From Microbacterium sp. Root180 (lineage in GTDB: Bacteria; Actinomycetota; Actinomycetes; Actinomycetales; Microbacteriaceae), in contig NZ_LMHS01000003.1 of the NCBI RefSeq assembly GCF_001428485.1, positions 992,922 to 1,056,921 on the forward strand: a stretch of 64,000 nt of DNA, given 5' to 3'. Both the position numbers and the translations under genes were made by a program. Each line of letters starts with the position of its first letter. Position 1 is the first letter of the stretch. The notes under the pieces are model-generated. The model did not search any database, was not told the origin of the DNA, and saw only the letters and a program-made list of their open reading frames with translations. Positions 52,077-60,602 of this stretch are shown here, piece by piece.

Positions 52077-52928
52077 ATGACATTCGGACGCCTCGGCGCC
52101 TCCGGCAGCGAGATCCCCATCGTCCGCCGGGATGGGCGCACGTATGACCTGCGACCCCTCACCGCCGACATCGACGGCGCCTTCCTCGCAGCGGACGGCC
52201 TCGCCCGCGCCTTTGCCGCGATCGACGAGGGCCGCCTCGACGAGCTGGAACGCACGGATGAGCTCCGTGTGGGCCCGCCCATCGCGACGCCCGGCAAGAT
52301 CGTGTGCATCGGCCTGAACTACCACGACCACGCGGCCGAGACCGGCGCCGCGGTGCCGTCGGAACCCGTCGTGTTCATGAAGGACCCGTCGACGATCGTC
52401 GGACCGTTCGATGACGTGCTCATCCCGCGGCGTTCGGTGAAGACCGACTGGGAGGTCGAGCTCGGCGTCGTGATCGGCACCGAGGCGCGCTACCTGGACT
52501 CGCCGGACGACGCGCTCGCGCACGTCGCCGGCTACGTCCTCTCGCACGACGTGTCCGAACGCGAGTTCCAGCTGGAGCGCGGCGGGCAGTGGGACAAGGG
52601 CAAGAGCTGTGAGACGTTCAACCCCCTCGGGCCCGACCTGGTTCCGGCATCCGCGGTGAGCGACCCCCAGGCGCTCGGCCTTCGCCTGTGGGTGAACGGC
52701 GAGTTGCGCCAGGACGGGTCTACCGGGTCGCAGATCTTCCCCGTCGCGCACGTGATCTGGTACCTGTCGCAGTTCATGGTGCTGCGCCCCGGCGACCTCA
52801 TCAACACCGGCACTCCCGCGGGGGTCGCGCTCGGCATCCCGGGCAAGCCCTACCTGCGGGAGGGCGACGTCGTGGAGCTCGAGATCGACGGCCTCGGCCG
52901 CGCCCGCCAGCGCATGGTGCAGGCATGA
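52077..52928 (+). CDS. FAH-family 2,4-diketo-3-deoxy-L-fuconate hydrolase
   Basis: 283 residues from ATG 52077, where AAGGAG lies five bases upstream; an ATG at 52047 overlapping the kinase stop is weaker. Fumarylacetoacetate-hydrolase fold: KIVCIGLNYHDHAAETGAAVP, VFMKDPSTIVGP, metal ligands DWEVELGVVIG, VAGYVLSHDVSEREFQ and LRPGDLINTGTPAGVALG. The family in 6-deoxy-sugar clusters hydrolyses 2,4-diketo-3-deoxy-L-fuconate/rhamnonate to pyruvate and L-lactate. It overlaps the dehydrogenase that would make its substrate (ATGA). Confidence 0.86.
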   Translation: MTFGRLGASGSEIPIVRRDGRTYDLRPLTADIDGAFLAADGLARAFAAIDEGRLDELERTDELRVGPPIATPGKIVCIGLNYHDHAAETGAAVPSEPVVFMKDPSTIVGPFDDVLIPRRSVKTDWEVELGVVIGTEARYLDSPDDALAHVAGYVLSHDVSEREFQLERGGQWDKGKSCETFNPLGPDLVPASAVSDPQALGLRLWVNGELRQDGSTGSQIFPVAHVIWYLSQFMVLRPGDLINTGTPAGVALGIPGKPYLREGDVVELEIDGLGRARQRMVQA

Positions 52929-53683
52929 GCGCCGCGGAGTTCGACGGCCTCGTCGTCGTCGTCACAGGCGGGGCGTCGGGCATCGGCCTCGCCACCGCGC
53001 AGACGTTCGCCGGCCGCGGCGCGACCGTCGCGGTGCTCGACATCTCCGTCGACGGCCTCGAGGACGGCCTCTCCGGCTTCCGCGCCGACGTCACCGACCG
53101 CACGTCGGTGGATGCCGCGACCGCGGCCGTCGCGCAGGCGTTCGGTGGCATCGACATCGTGATCAACAGCGCGGGCGTCAGCTCGGTGGGCACCGTCGAG
53201 GAGGCCACCGAGGAGGACTGGGAGCGGGTGCTCGACATCAACGTGCGGGGCACGGCGCGCGTGTGCGCGTCCGCCCTCCCCTATCTGCGCGCGTCAGAGC
53301 ACGCGGCGATCGTCAACGTCTGCTCGATCGCGGCCCTCAACGGCCTCCCGCAGCGCGCGGTGTACTCGGCGTCGAAGGGCGCGATCCTCGCCCTCACGTT
53401 CGCGATGGCCACCGACCACGTGGCCGAGGGCGTGCGCGTCAACTGCGTGAGCCCCGGCACCGTCTCCACCCCGTTCGTGGACCGGATGCTGCAGGGCTTC
53501 GCGGATCCGGTCAAGGAGCGGGCAGCGCTGGACGCCCGTCAGGCCACGGGCCGCATGGTGACCCCCGAGGAGGTCGCCGGCGCGATCGCGTACCTCGCGA
53601 GCCCGGACTCCGGCTCGACGACCGGCATCTCGCTCGACGTCGACGGCGGCGTCACGCACCTCCGGGTGCGCCCGCGCGCCTGA
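52925..53683 (+). CDS. SDR, probable 2-keto-3-deoxy-L-fuconate 4-dehydrogenase
   Basis: 252 residues. VVVVTGGASGIGLATAQTFAGRGATVAVLDIS has the Asp that selects NAD; IDIVINSAGVSSVGTVEEATEEDWERVLDINVRG; catalytic Ser in VNVCSIAALNG; YSASKGAILAL; GISLDVDGGVTHLRV ending. In Xanthomonas-type L-fuconate pathways an SDR of this kind oxidises C4 of 2-keto-3-deoxy-L-fuconate. Its coupling to the diketo-acid hydrolase supports that role. Last gene of the operon; the composite repeat E follows. Confidence 0.82.
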   Translation: MSAAEFDGLVVVVTGGASGIGLATAQTFAGRGATVAVLDISVDGLEDGLSGFRADVTDRTSVDAATAAVAQAFGGIDIVINSAGVSSVGTVEEATEEDWERVLDINVRGTARVCASALPYLRASEHAAIVNVCSIAALNGLPQRAVYSASKGAILALTFAMATDHVAEGVRVNCVSPGTVSTPFVDRMLQGFADPVKERAALDARQATGRMVTPEEVAGAIAYLASPDSGSTTGISLDVDGGVTHLRVRPRA

Positions 53684-53696
53684 TCTCGGCGGTCCC

Positions 53697-53830
53697 GTGA
53701 CCCTCCGGGGGTTCCGTGACCCTCCGCGGGTTCCGTGACCCTCCGGGGGTTCCGTTTGTGTGGGCGAATGCGCGCGCCACGATCTCGTCAGGCGCGTCTT
53801 CGCCCGCACAAACGGAAGGATGACCGAGGC
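53697..53830. repeat. Composite intergenic repeat E (copy 1: three 19-bp repeats plus palindrome)
   Basis: Three tandem 19-base units (GTGACCCTCCGGGGGTTCC and variants) fill 53697-53753. A palindrome follows with 24-base arms at 53752-53775 and 53792-53815 and a 16-base loop; the arms show one true mismatch and two wobble pairs. A further GGATGRCYGAGGCC tail (to 53830) is shared with copy 2. It lies between two convergent genes, in the 172-base gap 53684-53855. Confidence 0.8.
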
Positions 53831-53855
53831 CCGTGGGCCGGCCGCTGGGAGTCGC

Positions 53856-54452
53856 CTAGAAGCCGCCCCGCAGGTCGCTCGGCGGCTGCGGGACGAACCG
53901 GATGTCGTCGAAGACCGCTCGGCAGCTCTCTCCCGTCGGCGCCTGCGCGAGGAAGCCCGCGTGAACCGGACCGTCCCACTCCAGGCGGAAGAGCCGCACG
54001 AAGTCCCAGCGGGTCCCTTCCCCCGACGAATGGAAGGCCCACGTCCGCCGATCCAGCCGCGACAGGCGAAGATGCACGGACGGGCCCTCAACGACGGTCG
54101 AGTTGCAGTCGTCGGACCACCCGTTGGTCACGACCGACACCACCATCGACTCGCCGAGCGGCGACCGCTCGAAGCAGAGCTTCGCCCAGTGGTCCGCATC
54201 ACCCCAGATCGCGAGGACTCCGGCGTCGAAGGTCGTGCGCGGCTCCTCGACGAGGACCCGCGCCGAGAGCGCGAACGCCTCCGGCGCGACGAAGCCGAGC
54301 GCCGCCCGATGCTGCTGCGCGCCGCCCATGGCGTCGTTCGTCCAGTCCGTCCCCGAGGCGGCCGTGATCTGCAGCCGACCTCCGGGGAGCACCTCCGTCG
54401 CGTCGCCGTTCACGATCCACTCGAGGTCTGGAAGGCCTTCCACCTGGATCAT
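53856..54452 (-). CDS. DUF1349 domain protein (concanavalin-like fold)
   Basis: 198 residues. LQITAASGTDWTNDAMGGAQQHRAALGF, TTFDAGVLAIWGDADHWAKLCFERSP, VVSVVTNGWSDDCNS and TWAFHSSGEGTRWDFVRLFRLEWDGPVHAGFLAQAP are DUF1349 hallmarks, a lectin-like beta-sandwich often found beside glycoside hydrolases. No signal peptide, so it is cytoplasmic; it may be a carbohydrate-binding or tuning protein. Coupled to galE by an ATGA overlap; last gene of the galactoside operon. Confidence 0.85.
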   Translation of the reverse strand: MIQVEGLPDLEWIVNGDATEVLPGGRLQITAASGTDWTNDAMGGAQQHRAALGFVAPEAFALSARVLVEEPRTTFDAGVLAIWGDADHWAKLCFERSPLGESMVVSVVTNGWSDDCNSTVVEGPSVHLRLSRLDRRTWAFHSSGEGTRWDFVRLFRLEWDGPVHAGFLAQAPTGESCRAVFDDIRFVPQPPSDLRGGF

Positions 54453-55444
54453 CGCACTGCTTCCTGTCGTGGGCGGTGCGCGTGCCAGGCGCTGCGGACC
54501 ATCTCATCGAGGCTGTGGCGGTTCGCCCAGTCGAGATCCCTGGCCGCGAGCGCGCCCGTCGCCACGATCCGGTCGGGATCCCCCGCGCGCCGGGGCCCGA
54601 TCTCGGGCGTGAAGTCGATGCCGGTCAGCCGCGCGATGGCCTGCATGATCTCCCGGACGGAGGCGCCGTTGTGCGCGCCCAGGTTGTAGCGCGCCTCGAT
54701 CGGCTCGCCCGAGGACAGCCGGTGCGCAGCGGCGACGTGGGCCGCAGCGACATCCGAGACGTGGACGTAGTCACGCACGTTCGTGCCGTCGGGAGTCGCG
54801 TAGTCGTCGCCGTTGATGCGGGGCACCTCGCCCGCCTGCAGCGCGGCGAAGACCGTGGGGAACAGGTTGTGCGGACTCGTGTCCGGCACCTCGGGATCCC
54901 CGGATCCGACGACGTTGAAGTAGCGCAGCGACGTGTGCCGCAGCGGGAACGGCCCGCCGGCCGTCGCAGCGGCCTGGTCGCGGATGAGCCACTCGCCGAC
55001 GAGCTTCGACTCGCCGTAGGGGGAGGTCGGGCGGGTCGGGAGCTCCTCGGTGACGAGTTCGACATCGGGTGCGCCGTACACGGCGGCCGACGACGAGAAC
55101 ACCAGCTTGTCGACCTCCGCCGATTCCATCGCCTCCAGCAGCACCCGCGTGGCCTCGACGTTCTGCTGGTACGTGTGCAGCGGCCGCCTCACCGAGACGC
55201 CCGCGTACTTGAAGCCGGCGACGTGGATGACTCCGGCGACGCGATGTCCGCGCAGGGTCGCCTCCACGAGGTGGCCGTCGAGCAGGGTTCCCCGCACGAG
55301 CGGCACGCCGTCCGGCACGAACGAGGCGTACCCGCTGGACAGGTCGTCGAGGACGACCGCCCCGATCCCCTCGCCCTGGAGGGCACGCACGATGTGCGCC
55401 CCGATGTATCCGGCTCCGCCGGTCACCAGCCACGTCACGCTCAC
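54449..55444 (-). CDS. galE: UDP-glucose 4-epimerase
   Basis: 331 residues from the GTG at 55444 that overlaps the GH35 stop (GTGA); the GTG at 55438 would be two codons shorter. SDR-extended motifs: TWLVTGGAGYIGAHIVRALQ, VVLDDLSSG, the catalytic FSSSAAVYGAP Ser, SPYGESKLVGEW (YxxxK), LRYFNVVGS and RDYVHVSDVA, the GalE set. It interconverts UDP-galactose and UDP-glucose, allowing galactose freed by the GH35 enzyme to enter metabolism if galK/galT exist elsewhere. Confidence 0.92.
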   Translation of the reverse strand: MSVTWLVTGGAGYIGAHIVRALQGEGIGAVVLDDLSSGYASFVPDGVPLVRGTLLDGHLVEATLRGHRVAGVIHVAGFKYAGVSVRRPLHTYQQNVEATRVLLEAMESAEVDKLVFSSSAAVYGAPDVELVTEELPTRPTSPYGESKLVGEWLIRDQAAATAGGPFPLRHTSLRYFNVVGSGDPEVPDTSPHNLFPTVFAALQAGEVPRINGDDYATPDGTNVRDYVHVSDVAAAHVAAAHRLSSGEPIEARYNLGAHNGASVREIMQAIARLTGIDFTPEIGPRRAGDPDRIVATGALAARDLDWANRHSLDEMVRSAWHAHRPRQEAVR

Positions 55445-57219
55445 TCCTCCGTCGGGCCCAGCTCTGGTCCGGCGACGAATCGCGCTGCCGGTGTCGAGAT
55501 ATCCTCCAGCTCCACCACCACGATCCGGTTCTCGCCGACGCGCGTCACGGGCGCCGGCACATACATCGTCCGCTGCGGACCGTTGGCCCAATAGCGGCCG
55601 AGGAAGAATCCGTTGACGTAGGCGAAGCCCTTGCCCCACCCGCGCGTATCGAGGAAGAGATCGGTCTGCGCCTCCAGTGCGAACTCGCCGCGCAGGGCCA
55701 CCGGCCCGGCGTGCCGACCGCCGGCCGATCCGTCGGCCGTCGCCTTGAGCTCGGCGCACGCCGCCGCGCGGGCGACGGCGCCGAGATCGACGGGGCGCGC
55801 GGTCCAGTCCGGGATTGGCAGGCCCCCGATCGTCGGGCTCCCGATGAGCCCTTTCAGCTCGCCGATGTGCCCGTCGTAGTTGACCCGGCCCTGCTCCTCG
55901 ACCAGGATGCGGACCCTGCCGCCCCGCGGGATGGCGAGCGCGTGCTGATGGTGGGAGCGCGAGAGGGTGCCCACCCGGCGGCCGTCGACGCTGACCCAGG
56001 CCCGGTCGCGCACTTCGCCGACCTCCAGCACCTGCGGCTCGCCGTCCGCGAACGCGTCGGCCGGGAGCTCGGCCTCGTAGATGACGAGCGCCCCGTCGTG
56101 GCTGATCTCCTCGAAGCTCGGCGGCTGGGCGAACACGCGCCCGTCACCCTGCGCGCTCCACTGCCAGTCACCGGTGCCCACGAGCGGGACATCGAACTGA
56201 GGAGCAGCGGATGCCTCGGCGGGTGCCTCGTCGGGAAGGTCGACGTACTTCGCGATCACGTCCCGCATCGCCCAGTACTTCTCGGTCGGATTGCCGGCCT
56301 CGTCGAGGGGCGCGTCGTAGTCGTACGAGGTCACGATGGGGAGGTATCTCCCCTTGTGGTTCGCGCCGTTGGTGAGCCCGTAGTTCGTCCCCCCGTGGAA
56401 CATGTAGATGTTCACCGAGGCACCCGCGGCGAGCAGGGCGTCCAGCTCGCGCGCGGTCGTGTGCGGATCGGTCGTGTGGTGCGAGCCGCCCCACCAGTCG
56501 AACCACCCGTCCCAGAACTCCGCGCACATGAGCGGGCCCGTGGGCTGGTGACTGCGCAGGGTCTCGAGACGCTCGCCCGCGCGCGAGCCGAAGGACCCGG
56601 TGGCGTGCACTCCCGGGGTCATCCCGTTCTCGAGATAGTCGTGCACCGGCTGATCGACAGTGGTCAGCGGGACGGTGATCCCCGCGTCGCGGGTGAGTTC
56701 GACGAGCTCACGCAGGTAGGCGGCATCCGATCCGTACGCGCCGTACTCGTTCTCGATCTGCGCCAGGACGACGTTTCCGCCGCGGTCGATCTGGCGCGGC
56801 GCCACGATCTCGTAGACCCGCTCGAGGTAGCGCGTGACCTCGGCCATGTAGACCGGGTCGGACGTGCGCAGGCGGATGCCGCGGATGCTCGTGAGCCACA
56901 CCGGGAAGCCGCCGTTGTGCCATTCCGCGCAGATGTAGGGCCCCGGGCGGACGATCGCGTGCATGCCTTCCGCCGCCACCGCGTCGAGGAACCGGCCCAG
57001 GTCGTTCCACCCCGTCGCATCCCACTCGCCACGTCGCGGCTCGTGAGCGTTCCACGCCACATAGGTCTCGATGGTGTTCAAACCCATCAATCGCGCCTTG
57101 CGGATCCGGTCCGCCCACTGGTCGGGGTGCACACGGAAGTAGTGGATCGCGCCGGAGATCACGCGGTGCGGTCGGCCATCGAGAAGGAAATCCTTCTCAC
57201 CGATCGAGAAGACTGCCAC
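55441..57219 (-). CDS. Glycoside hydrolase family 35 beta-galactosidase
   Basis: 592 residues. Barrel signature RVISGAIHYFRVHPDQWADR, the GH35 pattern GGPxI-type stretch IVRPGPYICAEWHNGGFPVWL, acid/base Glu158 in LAQIENEYGAYG, nucleophile Glu234 in MCAEFWDGWFDWWGG, and FHGGTNYGLTNGANH. Two C-terminal beta-sandwich domains follow, the last ending FLDTRGWGKGFAYVNGFFLGRYW. There is no signal peptide, so it works on imported galactosides in the cytoplasm. The GTG start at 57219 lacks a strong ribosome site. Substrates could be galacto-oligosaccharides or xyloglucan-type side chains. Confidence 0.92.
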   Translation of the reverse strand: MAVFSIGEKDFLLDGRPHRVISGAIHYFRVHPDQWADRIRKARLMGLNTIETYVAWNAHEPRRGEWDATGWNDLGRFLDAVAAEGMHAIVRPGPYICAEWHNGGFPVWLTSIRGIRLRTSDPVYMAEVTRYLERVYEIVAPRQIDRGGNVVLAQIENEYGAYGSDAAYLRELVELTRDAGITVPLTTVDQPVHDYLENGMTPGVHATGSFGSRAGERLETLRSHQPTGPLMCAEFWDGWFDWWGGSHHTTDPHTTARELDALLAAGASVNIYMFHGGTNYGLTNGANHKGRYLPIVTSYDYDAPLDEAGNPTEKYWAMRDVIAKYVDLPDEAPAEASAAPQFDVPLVGTGDWQWSAQGDGRVFAQPPSFEEISHDGALVIYEAELPADAFADGEPQVLEVGEVRDRAWVSVDGRRVGTLSRSHHQHALAIPRGGRVRILVEEQGRVNYDGHIGELKGLIGSPTIGGLPIPDWTARPVDLGAVARAAACAELKATADGSAGGRHAGPVALRGEFALEAQTDLFLDTRGWGKGFAYVNGFFLGRYWANGPQRTMYVPAPVTRVGENRIVVVELEDISTPAARFVAGPELGPTEE

Positions 57220-57241
57220 GGAGGATGCTGCTTTCTGGTCA

Positions 57242-57279
57242 GGGAGGGGTGGCCGACGGGGGCATCGGCCACCCCTCCC
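57242..57279 (-). terminator. Intra-operon stem-loop after the galactoside binding-protein gene
   Basis: A perfect 15-base-pair stem (57242-57256 with 57265-57279) closes an eight-base loop, CGGGGGCA, between the binding-protein gene and GH35. As at 37.1 kb, it lacks a T-run and probably stabilises the upstream message or attenuates readthrough. Confidence 0.72.
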
Positions 57280-57293
57280 GATCACGGGGGGAC

Positions 57294-58649
57294 TTACTTG
57301 TTGACAGCGAAGCCCTGCGAGTTGCCGTACTCGACGAGGGAGTCCTGCCACGCGATCAGACCGTCGTTGAGGTCGGTCTTGTTCTCGTAGGACTGGCCGA
57401 CGGTGTCACCGAAGATGCTGTTTCCGTAGACCTGGAACGGCAGGTACTGCCAGTCGGGCACGACCGAGTCGGCAGCGGCAGCGAGGACCTCGTTGATCTT
57501 CTGACCGCCGAAGTACTCGGGCTCGGCTCCGAGGAACTCGGGGGAGCTCAGCTGTGCCGTCGTCGAGGGGAACCCGCCGCCGGCCAGGAAGGTGTCGATG
57601 GACTCCTCGCTGTTGTTGAGCCACCACAGGAAGCCGGCTGCGAGCTCCGGGTTCTCGCTCTGCTCGGTCACGGCCTGGCCGCCGCCGCCGTTCTCGGCGG
57701 ATGCGGGCTGGCCGTCGTAGGACGGCATGGGCGCGACGCGCCAGTCGCCGGCCGCGTCGGGCGCTCCCGACTCGAGGTTGCCGGGCATCCAGGCGCCGAT
57801 CACCAGCGTCGCCAGGCTGCCGTTGCCGAGGGCCTGGAACCACTCGTCGCTCCAGCTGCCGTACGGGGCGACGAGTTCGTTCTCGACGAGCTGGTTCCAC
57901 GTGTCGGCCCACTTCTGCGAGCCCTCGTCCTGGAGGTCGATCGTGACGTCCGTGCCGCTGGACTGGAACGGCTGACCACCGGCCTGCCAGATCATGCTCG
58001 TGGTGAAGCCGGCGTCGCCGATGTCGTTCGTGATGTACTTCGTCGGGTCGGCGGCGTGGAGGGCCTCGGCCGCGGCGATGTACTCGTCCCACGTGGTCGG
58101 GATGTCGATCCCGAACTCGTCGAAGACCGCCTTGTTGTAGAACAGCGCCATCGGGCCGGAGTCCTGCGGGAGGCCGTAAATGGCGTCGTCGACGGTGACC
58201 GAGCCCCACGTGGAGGCGGTGTAGTCGTCCTCGAGGTCGCTGAAGCCGTAGGGCGCCAGGTCGAGGAGCGACTCGGTGAGGGCGAACTGCGGGAACGCGT
58301 AGTACTCGATCTGCACGACGTCGGGCGCGCCGGAGCCGGCCTTGATGGCGTTCTGCAGCTTGGTGTACTGGTCGTTGCCGGTGCCGGCGTTGACCAGGTT
58401 GACGGTGACGTTCGGGTAGGCCTCTTCGAACGCCGCCACCTGGGCCTCGGCCTGGGGAGTCCAGGTCCAGTAGGTGATCTCGCCACCCTCTTCGAGTGCG
58501 GCCTCGACGGCAGCGAATCCGTCGGTCGCGGCGTCGCTGGGCGAACCGCTGCCTGCGGATCCGGCGCACCCCGCGAGCGTGAGGGCGGCGACCGCGCTCA
58601 GACCCGCAGCCGCGACAAGCCGGCGACGGGCTCCTGACATGTGCTTCAT
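57294..58649 (-). CDS. ABC transporter sugar-binding lipoprotein (cluster 2)
   Basis: 451 residues. Lipoprotein signal: basic start, hydrophobic VAAAGLSAVAALTLAGC with Cys about residue 28, Ser/Gly linker, then a family-1 solute-binding fold (ITYWTWTPQAEAQVAAFEEAYPNVTV; PMALFYNKAVFDEFGIDIPTTWDEYIAAAEAL; GAWMPGN). AAAGGA precedes the ATG. Lying upstream of GH35 and galE, it likely binds a galactose-containing oligosaccharide. Confidence 0.92.
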   Translation of the reverse strand: MKHMSGARRRLVAAAGLSAVAALTLAGCAGSAGSGSPSDAATDGFAAVEAALEEGGEITYWTWTPQAEAQVAAFEEAYPNVTVNLVNAGTGNDQYTKLQNAIKAGSGAPDVVQIEYYAFPQFALTESLLDLAPYGFSDLEDDYTASTWGSVTVDDAIYGLPQDSGPMALFYNKAVFDEFGIDIPTTWDEYIAAAEALHAADPTKYITNDIGDAGFTTSMIWQAGGQPFQSSGTDVTIDLQDEGSQKWADTWNQLVENELVAPYGSWSDEWFQALGNGSLATLVIGAWMPGNLESGAPDAAGDWRVAPMPSYDGQPASAENGGGGQAVTEQSENPELAAGFLWWLNNSEESIDTFLAGGGFPSTTAQLSSPEFLGAEPEYFGGQKINEVLAAAADSVVPDWQYLPFQVYGNSIFGDTVGQSYENKTDLNDGLIAWQDSLVEYGNSQGFAVNK

Positions 58650-58725
58650 TGCTGTGTCCTTTCGGGTATTCCCGGTTCGCTCGTGCGAACCGGCCGGGTG
58701 GGTCCGTGTCAGATGCAGTTCCCGG

Positions 58726-59604
58726 TCACTGCTTGACGCTTCCGGCGCTCAGCCCCGACTGCCAGAACCGCTGCAGCAGGAGGAAGGCGACGATGATGGG
58801 GATGATCGTGAGGAGCGAGCCCATGATCACGAGGTTGTAGATCGGCTCGGAGCCCGCGCCGATCGACTGCGCGCTCCACTGGTTGAGCCCGACCGTCAGC
58901 GGGTACCACGCGGGGTCGCTGAGCATGATGAGGGGAAGGAAGTAGTTGTTCCAGGTGGCGACCACCGTGAACAGCAGGACGGTCACGATGCCGGGGATCA
59001 GGAGGCGCATCGAGATCGTGAAGAAGGTGCGGAACTCGCCCGCGCCGTCCATGCGCGCCGCTTCGAGCAGCTCGGTGGGCACCGCGTCGGAGGCGTAGAC
59101 CCAGATCAGGTAGAGGCCGAACGGGCTCACCAGCGACGGGATGATCACCGCCCACGGAGTGTTGGTGAGACCGAGCTCGCTGAACAGCAGGAACGTCGGA
59201 ACCGCCAGAGCCGTGCCGGGGACCGCAACGGCGCCGAGGACGATCGCGAAGACCGCGCGGCGGCCGGGGAACCCGTACTTCGCCATGCCGTAGCCGGCGA
59301 GGGTGGCGAGGAAGGTCGCGCCTCCCGCGCCCAGCGCGACGTAGAGGAGGGTGTTGCCCAGCCAGCGCAGGAAGATGCCGTCCTGGTAGGTGAGCGTCGC
59401 GACCAGATTGTCGACGAACGCGAAGTCCCCCGCGAACCAGAGTCCGAAGCTCGAGAACAGTCCCGCCTGGGTCTTGGTCGAGTTGATCAGCAGCCACGCG
59501 AGCGGAACCAGCGTGTAGATGCCGTACAGCACCATCACCAGCAGGAGGACTTTGGAATTGCGCGGTCGCATGGGATCGCGCCGGAGGAGAGCCGGAGCGG
59601 CCAT
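58726..59604 (-). CDS. ABC sugar transporter permease (MalG-like, cluster 2)
   Basis: 292 residues; ATG shares one base with the stop of the other permease (TGATG). Six helices, EAA loop VPTELLEAARMDGAGEFRTFFTISMRLLIPG, and the CUT1 ending GLSAGSVKQ. Forms the channel with its partner. No ATPase gene nearby. Confidence 0.9.
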   Translation of the reverse strand: MAAPALLRRDPMRPRNSKVLLLVMVLYGIYTLVPLAWLLINSTKTQAGLFSSFGLWFAGDFAFVDNLVATLTYQDGIFLRWLGNTLLYVALGAGGATFLATLAGYGMAKYGFPGRRAVFAIVLGAVAVPGTALAVPTFLLFSELGLTNTPWAVIIPSLVSPFGLYLIWVYASDAVPTELLEAARMDGAGEFRTFFTISMRLLIPGIVTVLLFTVVATWNNYFLPLIMLSDPAWYPLTVGLNQWSAQSIGAGSEPIYNLVIMGSLLTIIPIIVAFLLLQRFWQSGLSAGSVKQ

Positions 59605-60509
59605 CAGCGCACCTCCGCTCTCGAGCCGCGGAGTTGGACGACGTAGGCGATGACCGCCGTGATGAGGCCCATGATGATCGCGACGGTGGCCGCGTAGTTG
59701 AACTGCTGCCCCGCGAAGGAGAGGTTGTACGCGTACATGTTCGGCGTGTAGTAGGTCGTGATCACGTTCGGGGCGAGCGGTCGCAGGATGTTGGGCTCGT
59801 TGAAGAGCTGGAAGCTTCCGATGATCGAGAAGATCGTCGCGATGACGATCGCGCCGCGAAGGGCCGGGATCTTGATCGAGAAGACCGTCCGCCACGGTCC
59901 CGCGCCGTCGAGCGCGGCGGCCTCGTAGAGATCACCGGGGATCGTCTTGAGCGCCGAGTAGAAGATCAGCATGTTGTAGCCGACGAACTCCCACGTCACG
60001 ATGTTGCCGATGGCGATCAGCATCCATTCGCGGGCGAACGGGGTGAGGAACTCGAAGCCGAGCCAGCCGTTGATGTCGGCCGTGAGCCCGAACTGATCGC
60101 CGTAGATGAACCCCCACATGAGCACCGCGACCACCGCCGGCACCGCGTAGGGAAGGAACAGCGTGATGCGGAAGAAGGAGGACCCGCGCAGCCGCGCGCT
60201 GTCGATGGCGAGCGCGGCGCCGAGCGCGAGGGTGAGCATGATCGGCACCTGCACGATCAGGAACACGAACACGCGCCCGAACGCCTCCCAGAACTGCGGG
60301 TCGGTCAACGCCCGCCCGTAATTCTCGAGACCGACGAACACCGAGCCGCCGACCATCTGGTCGCGGAAGAGGCTCAGGTAGAGCGCGTAGGCCAGAGGAG
60401 CGAGGAACACGACGGCGAAGACGACCATGAACGGTCCGACGAAGCCCCAGCCGCGCCAATCGCGGCGATCGCGCCGGGTCGGCGCGGCAGGGACGGAAGT
60501 GGTCGACAT
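59604..60509 (-). CDS. ABC sugar transporter permease (MalF-like, cluster 2)
   Basis: 301 residues, basic N-terminus, six helices, EAA loop IPGDLYEAAALDGAGPWRTVFSIKIPALRG. First gene of the galactoside operon: permease, permease, binding protein, GH35, galE, DUF1349. The -35/-10 pair upstream is covered by two operators and the divergent lacI lies beyond. Confidence 0.9.
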   Translation of the reverse strand: MSTTSVPAAPTRRDRRDWRGWGFVGPFMVVFAVVFLAPLAYALYLSLFRDQMVGGSVFVGLENYGRALTDPQFWEAFGRVFVFLIVQVPIMLTLALGAALAIDSARLRGSSFFRITLFLPYAVPAVVAVLMWGFIYGDQFGLTADINGWLGFEFLTPFAREWMLIAIGNIVTWEFVGYNMLIFYSALKTIPGDLYEAAALDGAGPWRTVFSIKIPALRGAIVIATIFSIIGSFQLFNEPNILRPLAPNVITTYYTPNMYAYNLSFAGQQFNYAATVAIIMGLITAVIAYVVQLRGSRAEVR

Positions 60510-60539
60510 TGACGGACTCTCTTGGATCGAATGTGAAAC

Positions 60540-60588
60540 TGTTTACGCAAACACTAACTCGGGTCGGCGTAGAATGTCAACGCAAACA
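60540..60588. promoter_or_regulatory. LacI operators and divergent promoters of the galactoside operon
   Basis: Two CG-centred operators: TGTTTACGCAAACA (60540-60553) and TGTCAACGCAAACA (60575-60588). For the permease operon the reverse strand has -35 TTGACA (60575-60580), 18 bases, -10 TAGTGT (60551-60556), each overlapped by an operator. For lacI the + strand has TAGAAT at 60570-60575. The same sites can repress both directions. Confidence 0.72.
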
Positions 60589-60602
60589 TTGGAGATGGAT
60601 CC

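Noticed and set aside
53697-53753. Three 19-base tandem repeats considered as a CRISPR array
   Set aside because: There are no spacers between units and no cas genes; the units abut directly and join a palindrome.
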